Below, piece after piece: positions 34,413-43,305 of a stretch of 64,000 bases of DNA. A program made the translations under genes and the position numbers. The stretch spans positions 62,001 through 126,000 of the forward strand of contig JAZLBO010000020.1 of NCBI GenBank assembly GCA_045613765.1, given 5' to 3'. The stretch comes from RGIG4097 sp045613765 (GTDB lineage: Bacteria > Bacillota > Clostridia > Christensenellales > CAG-917). Positions within the stretch are counted from its first letter, which is position 1. Each line of letters opens with the position of its first letter. The notes beneath the pieces are model-generated. The model did no database searches and was not told the DNA's origin. It saw only the letters and a list, made by a program, of their open reading frames with translations.

Positions 34413-35315
34413 TTATGCTCTTTTCAGTTTCAAGGCACGCCAGTCCTCTCTTTCTGCTCTGTCCAAAATGACGTATCCTGCCTTTTCATAGCACTCAATC
34501 ACTTCGTCAAGACGGGTGTTTATAATGCCTGAAAGGACAATGATTCCGTTGTCATTGAGATGCTTGCCGATTGACATTGAAAGGCGCACAAGTATATCTG
34601 CAGTTATGTTGGCAAATATGAAATCTGCTTTGTGATCTCCAGCAATAAGGTCTGCTTCTTCAACCACTGCATTTACGCCATTGAGCAATGCGTTTTTCTT
34701 AGCAAACTCAACTGCTTGAGGATCAATGTCGCACATATACACACTCTTTGCGCCAACGAGTTCTGCAGCGATACCCAAAATGCCACTGCCACAACCTACG
34801 TCAATGACAGTCTTGTCAAGGACGTCCATAAGTTCAAGACACATTCTTGTGGTTGCGTGTTCCCCTGTGCCAAATGCCATGCCGGGATCAAGGCGCATAA
34901 TCTTTTCATTGGTGGCAGGTGTATAGTTGATCCAAGTTGGGACAACTGTGATTTGAGGGGTTACGATAGGCTTGTAGTATTTCTTCCACTCATTTGCCCA
35001 GTCCTGTTCATCAACTTCGCCAACAACGATTTCGCCATAGTTGACACCGTATTCCTTCATCTCTTGAAGTCTTTGTTCAAGGCGAATTTCATAGTCAGTG
35101 TCTTCAGGATCAACAACGGTTGACACTTTGACTGCATCACTTTGTGTCAAAAGATTTTCATCAACATAATCCCAGATGACGTCACTCTTTACAAGGTCAA
35201 GAAAATCTTGCTTGTCAAGGATTGAAACACCTTGTGCGCCAACGTCAAACATTGCAGATGAAACAAGTTCTGCACTGTCATGATTGGTTGTGACTGATAT
35301 TGTCTTATATTTCAT
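34413..35315 (-). CDS. prmA: Ribosomal protein L11 methyltransferase
   Basis: A 300-residue methyltransferase that trimethylates L11 on lysines. MRLDPGMAFGTGEHATTRMCLE and VIDVGCGSGILGIAAELVGAK form the AdoMet pocket, and FIFANITADIL is motif IV. The N-terminal substrate-recognition domain is complete. It follows dnaJ by about 70 bp, with an intercistronic hairpin between. Confidence 0.95.
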   Translation of the reverse strand: MKYKTISVTTNHDSAELVSSAMFDVGAQGVSILDKQDFLDLVKSDVIWDYVDENLLTQSDAVKVSTVVDPEDTDYEIRLEQRLQEMKEYGVNYGEIVVGEVDEQDWANEWKKYYKPIVTPQITVVPTWINYTPATNEKIMRLDPGMAFGTGEHATTRMCLELMDVLDKTVIDVGCGSGILGIAAELVGAKSVYMCDIDPQAVEFAKKNALLNGVNAVVEEADLIAGDHKADFIFANITADILVRLSMSIGKHLNDNGIIVLSGIINTRLDEVIECYEKAGYVILDRAEREDWRALKLKRA

Positions 35316-35348
35316 AATCGATATTTTAAGTCCTATTTTATAGTGTTA

Positions 35349-35376
35349 AACTCTCGCTTGTGTAAAAACGAGAGTT
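35349..35376 (-). terminator. Hairpin between dnaJ and prmA
   Basis: AACTCTCG and CGAGAGTT close a 12-base loop. There is no long U-run after it in the transcript direction, so it is more likely a stability or partial-termination element than a full stop. Confidence 0.5.
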
Positions 35377-35388
35377 GTTTTGTGCTTT

Positions 35389-36546
35389 TTACAGTTTGGT
35401 GCGATATTCCTTTTTCTTGGGGAATTGCTTTTGTTCAAAGGTGTTTTCAAGTTTTTGAAGAAGTTCCTTTTGTTCCTTTGTAAGTCCCTTGGGCACTTCA
35501 ACAAGCACTTTGACGTACATATCGCCATACTCATTTTTGGTGCGCAATTTCTTGATGCCCTTGCCCTTGATTTTGAACATTGTTCCGTCTTGTGTGCCTT
35601 CGGGTATTTTCAATTCTTCGGGCTTGCCGGAAAGGGTGGGCACTTGGATTGTGACGCCAAGTGATGCTTCTGCCACTGTCAAGGGATATTCCACCATTAC
35701 ATCTGCACCATTGCGCTTGAAAAGTTTGTGAGGCTCAACTCTAATTTCAACAACAAGACTGCCGTTGACACCACCATTTGCGCCAGCGTGACCTTCATTG
35801 TTGTATGTGATACGGTTGCCGTTGTCAATGCCTGCAGGAATGTTGACTTTGATTTCTCTCGTCTTTTCTCCCCTGCCAAGTCCTTTACAAGTGGGACAAG
35901 GTTCTTTGGGGATCTTGCCTTTGCCTTTACAGTGAGGACATACTGTTTGGGTTTGGAATTGACCAAAAGGTGTACGTTGTGTTTGTGTCACAGTTCCACT
36001 GCCTTTACAATTTGAACAGATGGTAAAATCGCCACCTTTTGCCCCTGTACCTTTACAATCGGGACAGTTTTCTACACGTCTAATATTGACAGTCTTTTCT
36101 GTGCCGAAAACTGCCTCCTCAAACGTGAGTGTAAGACGTGCGCCAATATCCTTGCCGTTTTGGGGTGCGTTGGCTCTTTGTGACTGACTTCTGCCACCAC
36201 CAAAGCCACCAAAACCACCAAAGAAACTGCTCAAAATATCGTCAACGTCAAAGCCACCGGCATTGCCACCAAATCCACCGAAACCACTGCCACCACCAAA
36301 ACCTTGAGGGCCGTTTTCTGAGCCGTATTGGTCGTATGCTGCCTTCTTTTGAGGGTCTGAAAGGACGCTATAAGCGTGGTTGATTTCCTTGAATTTTTCT
36401 TCTGCTTGTTTCTTTTCTGCTTCAGGCTTTCCAGAATACAAGTCGGGGTGGTATTGCTTGGCTAAACGACGATACGCCGACTTCAATTCGTCGGCGCTTG
36501 CAGTCTTTGAAACTCCTAATGTTTCGTAATATGATTTATCTGCCAT
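35389..36546 (-). CDS. dnaJ: Chaperone protein DnaJ
   Basis: A 385-residue type I Hsp40 that delivers clients to DnaK and stimulates its ATPase. J domain with QYHPDLYSG (HPD), a Gly/Phe-rich stretch (residues about 75-115), then four zinc motifs CPDCKGTG, CSNCKGSG, CPHCKGKG and CPTCKGLG. The start is the ATG at 36546, which follows GGGAGAG; a start four codons upstream lies within that site. Confidence 0.97.
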   Translation of the reverse strand: MADKSYYETLGVSKTASADELKSAYRRLAKQYHPDLYSGKPEAEKKQAEEKFKEINHAYSVLSDPQKKAAYDQYGSENGPQGFGGGSGFGGFGGNAGGFDVDDILSSFFGGFGGFGGGRSQSQRANAPQNGKDIGARLTLTFEEAVFGTEKTVNIRRVENCPDCKGTGAKGGDFTICSNCKGSGTVTQTQRTPFGQFQTQTVCPHCKGKGKIPKEPCPTCKGLGRGEKTREIKVNIPAGIDNGNRITYNNEGHAGANGGVNGSLVVEIRVEPHKLFKRNGADVMVEYPLTVAEASLGVTIQVPTLSGKPEELKIPEGTQDGTMFKIKGKGIKKLRTKNEYGDMYVKVLVEVPKGLTKEQKELLQKLENTFEQKQFPKKKEYRTKL

Positions 36547-36558
36547 ATACTCTCCCAT

Positions 36559-36606
36559 AACCCTATGGGTTATCGTGGGTTGTGACGGCTAAAAATAGCC
36601 GTCACA
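36559..36606 (-). promoter_or_regulatory. Intercistronic stem-loops between dnaK and dnaJ
   Basis: TGTGACGGCTA pairs exactly with TAGCCGTCACA (36581-36606) and AACCCTATGGGTT forms a second small dyad (36559-36571). Without a U-run these probably tune mRNA stability, raising DnaK over DnaJ. Confidence 0.55.
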
Positions 36607-36616
36607 AGTTTGCTTT

Positions 36617-38473
36617 TTAGTTCCAGCCACCTTCGGGGGGTGTCATGTTGTCATCATCAACTGTGCCGTTTGCTCCACCCATATTATTGGGATCAAAACC
36701 TGCTTGGCGTGCTGCTTCTGCTGCTGCTTCGGGGTTTTCTTGGTAGAACTTGCTGAAGATAGGATCGCTGACCTTTGAGAGTTTGTCCATTGCGCTACGG
36801 ACGTCTTCTTCAACTTCTGCCTTTGCAAAACTTTCACGTGCTTCTTTGATTGCATCGTTCAATGCGTTCTTGTCATCATCACTGAGTTTGTCCCCATTTT
36901 CTGAGATGAACTTTTCAATGACAAATGCAAATTGTTCTGCATTGTTCTTTGCATCAACGAGTTTTCTTCTCTTTTCGTCTTCTTCTGCGTACTTTTCTGC
37001 ATCTTTGATTGCTGCATCAATGTCGCTTTCTGAAAGGTTTGATGATGCTGTGATTGTGATTGATTGTGATTTGTTTGTGCCCTTGTCAACTGCCTTGACT
37101 GATACGATACCGTTGGCATCAATGTCAAACGTGACTTCGATTTGAGGTACTCCACGGGGTGCAGGTGCAATGCCTACAAGTTCAAATCTGCCGAGAGTCT
37201 TGTTGTCACGTGCAAATTGTCTTTCACCTTGCAAAACGTGGATGTCAACTGATGTTTGATGATCTGCTGCTGTTGAGAAGACTTGTGATTTGCTTGTGGG
37301 GATTGTTGTGTTTCTGTCAATGAGTTTTGTAAACACGCCACCGAGTGTTTCAATGCCAAGTGACAAAGGTGTGACGTCGAGAAGGAGCATATCCTTCACT
37401 TCGCCTGCGAGAACACCTGCTTGGATTGCTGCACCGATTGCAACACATTCGTCGGGATTGATGCCCTTGTAAGGATCTTTGCCTGTTGCTTTCTTGACTG
37501 CATCATAGACTGCGGGGATACGTGTTGAGCCACCGACCATGATAACCTTTGAAAGATCACTTGCTGAAAGGCCTGCATCACGGAGTGCTTGATTCAAGGG
37601 GTGCATTGTCTTTTCAACGAGATCTCTTGTGAGATTGTCAAAGGTTGCTCTTGTGATGTCCATATCAAGATGCTTGGGTATGCCACCTTCTACTGTAATG
37701 AAGGGGAGTGATACCTTTGCTTTTGTCACGCCAGAAAGATCAATCTTTGCCTTTTCTGCTGCTTCTTTGATACGTTGCATTGCCATCTTGTCGCCAGAAA
37801 GGTCAATCTTTTCCTTTGCTTTGAATTCTGCAACGATATAGTCCATGAGTTTTTTGTCGAAGTCGTCGCCACCAAGACGGTTGTTGCCTGACGTTGCCAA
37901 AACTTCAAAGACACCATCACCGAGTTCAAGGATTGAAACGTCAAAGGTACCGCCGCCAAGGTCGAAGATGAGAACCTTTTGTTGCTTGTTTTCATCTTTA
38001 TCAACGCCATAAGCAAGTGCTGCTGCTGTGGGTTCGTTGATGATACGCTTTACTTCAAGGCCTGCAATCTTGCCTGCGTCCTTTGTTGCTTGACGTTGTG
38101 AGTCACTGAAATATGCAGGGACTGTGATGACTGCTTCGGTCACTTTTTCGCCAAGATACTTTTCTGCATCATTCTTAAGTTTTGTAAGAACCATTGCAGA
38201 GATTTCTTGAGGTGTATAGTCTTTGCCTTCGATACGGACTTTTCTATCTGTGCCCATATCTCTCTTGATTGATATAACTGTATTGTCGGGGTTGGACACT
38301 GCTTGTCTTTTTGCGATTTCGCCAACAAGTCTTTCGCCATCTTTTGCGAAACCAACCACTGAAGGTGTTGTTCTCATGCCTTCTGCATTGGCGATAACCA
38401 CAGGTTCGCCACCTTCCATAACTGCCACGCATGAGTTGGTTGTTCCAAGGTCAATACCGATAATTTTTCCCAT
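36617..38473 (-). CDS. dnaK: Chaperone protein DnaK (Hsp70)
   Basis: A 618-residue Hsp70. The ATPase domain begins KIIGIDLGTTNSCVAVMEGG, with IFDLGGGTFDVSIL and VGGSTRIPAVYDAV; the linker MLLLDVTPLSLGIETLGG leads to the beta-sandwich that binds unfolded segments, then the helical lid. The C-terminal tail (GGANGTVDDDNMTPPEGGWN) is of the usual disordered kind. Lacks the 24-residue loop of Gram-negative forms, as expected in Firmicutes. Confidence 0.98.
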   Translation of the reverse strand: MGKIIGIDLGTTNSCVAVMEGGEPVVIANAEGMRTTPSVVGFAKDGERLVGEIAKRQAVSNPDNTVISIKRDMGTDRKVRIEGKDYTPQEISAMVLTKLKNDAEKYLGEKVTEAVITVPAYFSDSQRQATKDAGKIAGLEVKRIINEPTAAALAYGVDKDENKQQKVLIFDLGGGTFDVSILELGDGVFEVLATSGNNRLGGDDFDKKLMDYIVAEFKAKEKIDLSGDKMAMQRIKEAAEKAKIDLSGVTKAKVSLPFITVEGGIPKHLDMDITRATFDNLTRDLVEKTMHPLNQALRDAGLSASDLSKVIMVGGSTRIPAVYDAVKKATGKDPYKGINPDECVAIGAAIQAGVLAGEVKDMLLLDVTPLSLGIETLGGVFTKLIDRNTTIPTSKSQVFSTAADHQTSVDIHVLQGERQFARDNKTLGRFELVGIAPAPRGVPQIEVTFDIDANGIVSVKAVDKGTNKSQSITITASSNLSESDIDAAIKDAEKYAEEDEKRRKLVDAKNNAEQFAFVIEKFISENGDKLSDDDKNALNDAIKEARESFAKAEVEEDVRSAMDKLSKVSDPIFSKFYQENPEAAAEAARQAGFDPNNMGGANGTVDDDNMTPPEGGWN

Positions 38474-38519
38474 TTTATTTCTCCTTTCAGGTCATGCCTG
38501 ATATATATAATTTTTTATT

Positions 38520-39074
38520 TTAGTAGCCCACCTTTACTCCGGCAGGTCTAATGAGTTTTCCGTTGAGTGTATATCCTTTGGATATAACTGCAATAACTTG
38601 ATCTTCTTTGCCTTCTGCCTTTTCTCTTTCAAGTGCGTTCATGAGTTTTGCGTCAAAAGGCTTGCCGTCTGCATCCACTTCTTTAAGTCCAAAGGTGTCA
38701 AGTGCCATAAGTATTTGGCTTTCCATCATATTGAAACCTTGAAGTGCACTTTCGTCTGCGATATACTTTCTTGCAAGGTCGCAGTTGTCAAGGACACCAA
38801 GAAGTTTTTCAACAACCATTGAGATGCCAAGTTGTTTCATTTCTTCCCCAAGACTTTGATTGCGCTTGCGATAGTTGTCAAAGTCGGCTTGCAATCTTTG
38901 TGCCACACCTTTGCAGGTTGTCGCTTCGTTGATTGCCTCTCCAAGTTTAAGTTCAAGTGCCTCGATATATTTGTCATCCCCAAGAGTTTCTCTGTCCAAG
39001 CAGTCTGTTTCTTCACTGACTGTATCGGGGTTTTTTGAGTCTTCAAGTTCCATTTTTTCTTTTTTGTCTTTCAT
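38520..39074 (-). CDS. grpE: Nucleotide exchange factor GrpE
   Basis: A 184-residue homodimer that speeds ADP release from DnaK. The acidic N terminus is followed by the long coiled coil (VAQRLQADFDNYRKRNQSLG) and the beta wing ending EDQVIAVISKGYTLNGKLIR with the family's final PAGVKVGY. It sits 3 bp after hrcA and before dnaK. Confidence 0.96.
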   Translation of the reverse strand: MKDKKEKMELEDSKNPDTVSEETDCLDRETLGDDKYIEALELKLGEAINEATTCKGVAQRLQADFDNYRKRNQSLGEEMKQLGISMVVEKLLGVLDNCDLARKYIADESALQGFNMMESQILMALDTFGLKEVDADGKPFDAKLMNALEREKAEGKEDQVIAVISKGYTLNGKLIRPAGVKVGY

Positions 39075-39077
39075 TTT

Positions 39078-40109
39078 CTATTCCTTTTTGTTGTCAAGAA
39101 TTGATTTCAACGTGTTCTTTATATAGTCAAGGACACTGATGACTTTCTTATAGTCCATACGCTCTGGGCCAATGACGCCTGCTTGACCAATGACTTCATC
39201 TCCCATCTTGTACGCTGCCGTGATGATTGCACATTTGTCAACACCACTGTCTTCCTTGCCTATACGCACTGAAAACTCTATGCTGTCTTCGTGTGTGCCG
39301 AGAAGTTGATTGACTTTTTGCTCGTCAGAGATGACTGTCAAGAAGTTCTTTGCGTCTGCCACGTTGTTATATTCGGGATAGTCGAGCATCTTCAATGCGC
39401 CTTCAACGACGACGTTGTCACTGCGATTGCTCATATAATTTTTGACTATTGCGATAACTTCATCAAATATATCCTTGAAAGATGACATTTCTGCTTCGAT
39501 TTCTTCAAGGTAATTGAAGTTGTCAATCTCGCCAATCTCTCTGCCTGCAAAGACTTTGTTGAGCATTTTTGATGCCGTATCAAGATATTCATCTCTTGTG
39601 TCGGGACATACATCAATGGTCTTGTCGGCAAGGACACCACTGTCTGTCACGATAAGAAGAAGGGCTTTGTCCCCTTTCAATGGGATAAGTTTGATTTCTT
39701 CTATGACAACGTGGGGGTTATTTTTTGTCACAAGGAAGGATGTATAGTTGGTGACGTCGCTGATGATCTTTGCTGCTTGACGGGTGATATCTCCAACTTC
39801 TCCAAGTTTTTCTTCAAAGCGTTGTCTAATAAAAGCAGTTTCTGCATCAGTCAAGGCTTTGCTTGCGCCCAAGTCCCCAACATAAAACTTGTATGCAGAT
39901 TGAAGGGGAACTCTGCCTGCTGATGTGTGGGGTTGCTCAAGATAGCCAAGGGCTTCAAGGGCACTGAGTTCTGCTCGTATTGTTGCAGATGACACATCGG
40001 GCAAATACTTTGACTGCACGTCTGCGCTTGACACAGGCTCTCCCGTTGAGATATACAGGTCAACAACTGCGTGAAGTATTTTTCGTTTTCTTTCGGAAAG
40101 TTCTTTCAC
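39078..40109 (-). CDS. hrcA: Heat-inducible transcription repressor HrcA
   Basis: A 343-residue repressor that binds CIRCE and is kept active by GroE. The winged-helix begins KELSERKRKILHAVVDLYI, then SSATIRAELSALEALGYLEQ; the GAF-like central part is present. The start is the GTG at 40109 with AAGGAGA in front; the frame remains open 16 codons upstream, but that would begin with a TTG inside the CIRCE site. Confidence 0.95.
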   Translation of the reverse strand: MKELSERKRKILHAVVDLYISTGEPVSSADVQSKYLPDVSSATIRAELSALEALGYLEQPHTSAGRVPLQSAYKFYVGDLGASKALTDAETAFIRQRFEEKLGEVGDITRQAAKIISDVTNYTSFLVTKNNPHVVIEEIKLIPLKGDKALLLIVTDSGVLADKTIDVCPDTRDEYLDTASKMLNKVFAGREIGEIDNFNYLEEIEAEMSSFKDIFDEVIAIVKNYMSNRSDNVVVEGALKMLDYPEYNNVADAKNFLTVISDEQKVNQLLGTHEDSIEFSVRIGKEDSGVDKCAIITAAYKMGDEVIGQAGVIGPERMDYKKVISVLDYIKNTLKSILDNKKE

Positions 40110-40144
40110 TTTTCTTCTCCTTGGCAGTGGGGATATATCATTTG

Positions 40145-40171
40145 TTAGCACTCTCAACTGCCGTCTGCTAA
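40145..40171 (-). promoter_or_regulatory. CIRCE operator (imperfect)
   Basis: TTAGCACTC, nine bases, GTCTGCTAA. The left half matches the consensus; the right half has GTCTGCTAA in place of GAGTGCTAA. It directly follows the -10 box of hrcA, so HrcA bound here would block the whole operon. Confidence 0.85.
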
Positions 40172-40172
40172 C

Positions 40173-40201
40173 AATATACTTCTATATTTGCCAAATGTCA
40201 A
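40173..40201 (-). promoter_or_regulatory. Promoter of the hrcA operon
   Basis: Minus strand TTGACA (40201-40196), 17-base spacer, TATATT (40178-40173). Sigma-A type, immediately ahead of CIRCE. Confidence 0.85.
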
Positions 40202-40267
40202 TATTTTATGCAAACTTTTTTTGATTTTCAGGAAAAATTTGTCCATTTTCTTTCAAAAAATCAACTG

Positions 40268-40296
40268 TTGACATAAATAGAAAAACTTTTTATAAT
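40268..40296 (+). promoter_or_regulatory. Promoter of the alkaline phosphatase gene
   Basis: TTGACA (40268-40273), 17-base spacer, TATAAT (40291-40296), both consensus. A small hairpin TGCGAGA-GATTT-TCTCGCA (40321-40339) stands just before the ribosome site AGGAAGG and may affect translation or stability. Confidence 0.8.
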
Positions 40297-40350
40297 ATTT
40301 ATATATTAAATCATATTTAATGCGAGAGATTTTCTCGCAAAGGAAGGGAT

Positions 40351-41484
40351 ATGAAAAAATCTTTCTTTTCAAAACTTTTGGTTGTGGCTTTGACCCTCAC
40401 TCTCGTGGCAGTTTCATTGTCTTTTGTGGCTTGCAACCCCTCTTTGAAACTTGATGGCTCTGCAAAAAACGTTATTTTGCTCATTGGCGACGGCATGGGT
40501 CTTGAACATCTTGAGGCCACAAAGGCAAGATATGGCTTGGATAGTTTGTACATGGAAAACTTGACCACTTTCCATGGCGAAATGACAACTCGCTCTCTTG
40601 ACAGCGAATACACAGATAGTTCTGCTGCATCAACTGCTTTCTCATGTGGTGTCAAGACCAACAACAAGTGTGTTGCATGGCTCAATGGCGAAAATCTTGA
40701 AAATATGGATGAATTCGTCAGTGGATACAATATGGATATGGGCATTGTCGTCACCGAAACAATAATTGGTGGCACTCCTGCTGGTTTTGCATCTCACGCT
40801 AAAGACCGTGACAAAGCCAAAGACATCTTTGACGGATATATGGCAAGTGACGTTGATCTTTTCATAAGCGAATATGACCAAACCTTGATGGATGCAAATA
40901 CCGGTGGATTTGGCTCTACTCTCACACGTGAAAACAGTGTCCTTGATGCAGGATACACTCGCCTTACAACAAAGGAAGAATTGACAGAAAACGCATACAC
41001 TGCAGACAAAATTTTTGCAACAGTCAATGAGTTCAACGGATATGGCGAAACCAGTGGCGCAGATCTTGCTGAAGTCAGTTCATTTGCAATCAACTATCTC
41101 AATCAAAAGAGTGACAACGGCTTCTTCCTTATGATTGAATCAAGTTATATTGACAAGCATAGCCACAAATATGACTTTGAAGAAATGGCAAAAGAAGTGA
41201 TGGCATTTGACCGTGCAGTTCAAGTGGCAATTGAATGGGCAAAACAGGACGGAAACACTATGGTTATCGTTGTGTCTGACCACGAAACAGGCGGTTTGGT
41301 GTACAACCCCGGTGATGATTTTGACAAAAACCTTTTCAAAACTGGCGAACATAGTACTGCCAACACAGGCGTGTTCATCTACGGCTTCAATGGCAATGAT
41401 GCATTTGAAAATGGCAAGGTGTTTGACAACACAGAAATCGGTCAAATCATCCGTCAATACATCAAAAACTATCGCAACAAATAA
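40351..41484 (+). CDS. Alkaline phosphatase lipoprotein
   Basis: A 377-residue secreted lipoprotein: signal sequence with lipobox SLSFVAC (Cys at about residue 28). The mature part has the alkaline phosphatase metal and catalytic set: ILLIGDGMG (Asp and zinc), YTDSSAASTAFSCGVKT with the nucleophilic Ser, MIESSYIDKHSH, VVSDHETGG and GEHSTANTGVFIYG. It should release phosphate from organic esters outside the cell. A stand-alone gene divergent from hrcA. Which phosphate esters it prefers is unknown. Confidence 0.92.
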   Translation: MKKSFFSKLLVVALTLTLVAVSLSFVACNPSLKLDGSAKNVILLIGDGMGLEHLEATKARYGLDSLYMENLTTFHGEMTTRSLDSEYTDSSAASTAFSCGVKTNNKCVAWLNGENLENMDEFVSGYNMDMGIVVTETIIGGTPAGFASHAKDRDKAKDIFDGYMASDVDLFISEYDQTLMDANTGGFGSTLTRENSVLDAGYTRLTTKEELTENAYTADKIFATVNEFNGYGETSGADLAEVSSFAINYLNQKSDNGFFLMIESSYIDKHSHKYDFEEMAKEVMAFDRAVQVAIEWAKQDGNTMVIVVSDHETGGLVYNPGDDFDKNLFKTGEHSTANTGVFIYGFNGNDAFENGKVFDNTEIGQIIRQYIKNYRNK

Positions 41485-41505
41485 TCCCGAAAACACAAAA
41501 ATAAG

Positions 41506-41532
41506 AAAGCACCTTGACGGGTGCTTTTTTTG
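41506..41532 (+). terminator. Terminator of the alkaline phosphatase gene
   Basis: AAAGCACC, TTGACG, GGTGCTTTTTTT. Confidence 0.85.
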
Positions 41533-41584
41533 TTTGTAAAAACATTTGCAAATGTAAAGTGTTTTTGATATAATAATCAACGAC

Positions 41585-41660
41585 GCTGGTATGGCTCAGT
41601 CGGTAGAGCAGCTGATTCGTAATCAGCAGGCCGCCGGTTCAAATCCGGCTACCAGCTCCA
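41585..41660 (+). tRNA. tRNA-Thr (CGT)
   Basis: GCTGGTA pairs with TACCAGC, D arm TGGCTCAGTCGGTAGAGCA, anticodon stem GCTGA/TCAGC with loop TTCGTAA giving CGT, T loop TTCAAAT, CCA encoded. Followed at once by a terminator and by repeats of its own 3' end. Confidence 0.95.
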
Positions 41661-41950
41661 AAAGACAAGCAAAAATGCTTGTCTTTTTTTTTGTAGTCGG
41701 ATTTCGGGCTTTGCCCTTGTGCCATAAGGCACGAACCGGCTTTCGCCGCTGACGCTCTAAATGGCGTGAACTCCATTTATTCGCTATTACGCTCGTGCAC
41801 TCGCTACAAATCCGGTACAGCTCCAAAAGACAAGTGAAAGCTTGTCTTTTTTTTTGTAGTCGGATTTCGGGCTTTGCCCTTGTGCCATAAGGCACGAACC
41901 GGCTTTTCGCCACCAAAATCGTTCAAATCTGTGCGAGCTGTCGCAATAGA
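41661..41950 (+). repeat. Tandem units repeating the tRNA-Thr 3' end and terminator
   Basis: The tRNA 3' end CAAATCCGGCTACCAGCTCCA, followed by an AAAGACAAG...CTTGTCTTT terminator and a spacer (TAGTCGGATTTCGGGCTTTG), recurs 165 bp later as CAAATCCGGTACAGCTCCA (ending 41825) with the same terminator and the same spacer. A third, worn copy TTCAAATCTGTGCGAGCT ends near 41943. No gene is present. Confidence 0.8.
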
Positions 41951-41980
41951 AAAAGACAGGAAAATTTCCTGTCTTTTTTG
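41950..41980 (-). terminator. Terminator of the PAP2 phosphatase gene
   Basis: AAAAAGACAGGAAA-TTTCCTGTCTTTTTT, symmetrical, between the tRNA-Thr repeats and the PAP2 gene end. Confidence 0.75.
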
Positions 41981-41999
41981 TTTTTATTGATTAAATTGT

Positions 42000-43181
42000 T
42001 TACAATTGGTTTTGCAATTCTTCAGCTGCAATGGTTGTTTCTTCAACCACTACATCTATGTTTTCATCTGCCACTGTCACATCTTCTTCTGCTACTGCGT
42101 TCTCGTCGTTGATGGCATCTTCTTCGGCAGTTGTGTCATCATCAACTGAGTTGCTTATGCCAAACATTGCTTTCACGTGTGCGCCTTTTGAGATGAAGAT
42201 TTCTCTTGCAATAATCATTGACACAAATGCGAGTGTTCCACCCATGAGAACATCACTGAAGAAGTGTGCGCCAACCACTATTCTGCTGACTGCCACAAGA
42301 CCTACTGCAACAATGGTTGACACCCAAATTACCACTTTATGCCACGTTTTCTTCACTTCAAGTACGTCAATGAGCATAATGAGTGCATACACCATGCCTG
42401 CTGCACAGGTGTGTCCACTGGGGAAAGATTTGAAAGCATCAGAGTAGCCAAAGAGTTCTTTTGCATTGTACACTTTGTTGTTGTCGGTGGACACAAACCA
42501 CTTTGTAAAGTTGTCAAATCCACCCATGATTTGCCCCACTTCACTGTTCATTGCACGATAGCGCATTCTGCCTACTGGCTCTTTGATAACCATGACCAAA
42601 AGGTTGGCAAGTGCTGCCATAACTGCAGATGCAAGGACAAATTTTGTGAGTTTTGCAAGGGTTGCATTGCTCAATGATTTCATTGACAAAATTGTCAAAC
42701 CTTCAAAGGCTATTGCAAGCAAAATTTCAACTGCGATTAATGCCCCGTTGTCTTCCAAAGCGTGTATGAGTTCATAACGCGCAAACTCGTTGCCACCCGT
42801 GACAAATGTGTCCTTCAAAATATGCTCAATGACGTAACCAAATATATCACTGAACATAAGCCAAAATGCCACCGTGCCTGCCACTGCGCATATCACTGCA
42901 AAGATTACGTTCCAAGGCTTTTTGTTGTACACCTTGATGAAAAACCAAAAACAAATTGTTGCACATGCGCCAATCAAAATATAGATGGCACTGCTTCCAA
43001 CAATTTCAAAAAAGACGCCAAAAACGTCATCTGCAAGATATGCACCATCTTCAAGCGCACCTTTTGTGAGCAAATGACTTACTTCAAGGTCAGTAAAGGT
43101 TGCAGTCACAAGCAAGCCTGCAAATACAACCACAAATACTGCAACTGCAATCCAAGATTTTTGTTTGAGTGTCAATTTCAT
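42000..43181 (-). CDS. PAP2 family membrane phosphatase
   Basis: A 393-residue membrane protein with about eight helices. The phosphatase triad is KEPVGRMRYRAMN (C1, residue about 205), SFPSGHTCAAGM (C2, about 255) and SRIVVGAHFFSDVLMGG (C3, about 305), i.e. KxxxxxxRP-like, PSGH and SRxxxxxHxxxD. The C-terminal 55 residues are acidic and Glu-rich (TAEEDAIND onward), unusual for the family. Members dephosphorylate lipid phosphates such as undecaprenyl pyrophosphate or phosphatidate; the substrate is not fixed here. Confidence 0.9.
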   Translation of the reverse strand: MKLTLKQKSWIAVAVFVVVFAGLLVTATFTDLEVSHLLTKGALEDGAYLADDVFGVFFEIVGSSAIYILIGACATICFWFFIKVYNKKPWNVIFAVICAVAGTVAFWLMFSDIFGYVIEHILKDTFVTGGNEFARYELIHALEDNGALIAVEILLAIAFEGLTILSMKSLSNATLAKLTKFVLASAVMAALANLLVMVIKEPVGRMRYRAMNSEVGQIMGGFDNFTKWFVSTDNNKVYNAKELFGYSDAFKSFPSGHTCAAGMVYALIMLIDVLEVKKTWHKVVIWVSTIVAVGLVAVSRIVVGAHFFSDVLMGGTLAFVSMIIAREIFISKGAHVKAMFGISNSVDDDTTAEEDAINDENAVAEEDVTVADENIDVVVEETTIAAEELQNQL

Positions 43182-43269
43182 AAATATCTCTCCAAAAGTA
43201 GATAAGATATTATGATTTTACCATACAACTCAAATCTTTTCAAGAATAAACCACAAAATCCCCTCAAAC

Positions 43270-43299
43270 AAAAAAAGAGCAAGTTGCCTTGCTCTTTTG
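43270..43299 (-). terminator. Terminator of the YkvA gene
   Basis: AAAAAAGAGCAAG-TTGC-CTTGCTCTTTTG, 7 bp from the stop of the minus-strand gene. Confidence 0.75.
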
Positions 43300-43305
43300 A
43301 TTGGA

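Noticed and set aside
41623..41916. A 97-codon minus-strand frame across the tRNA-Thr repeats
   Set aside because: It consists of the repeat unit translated twice and overlaps the tRNA.
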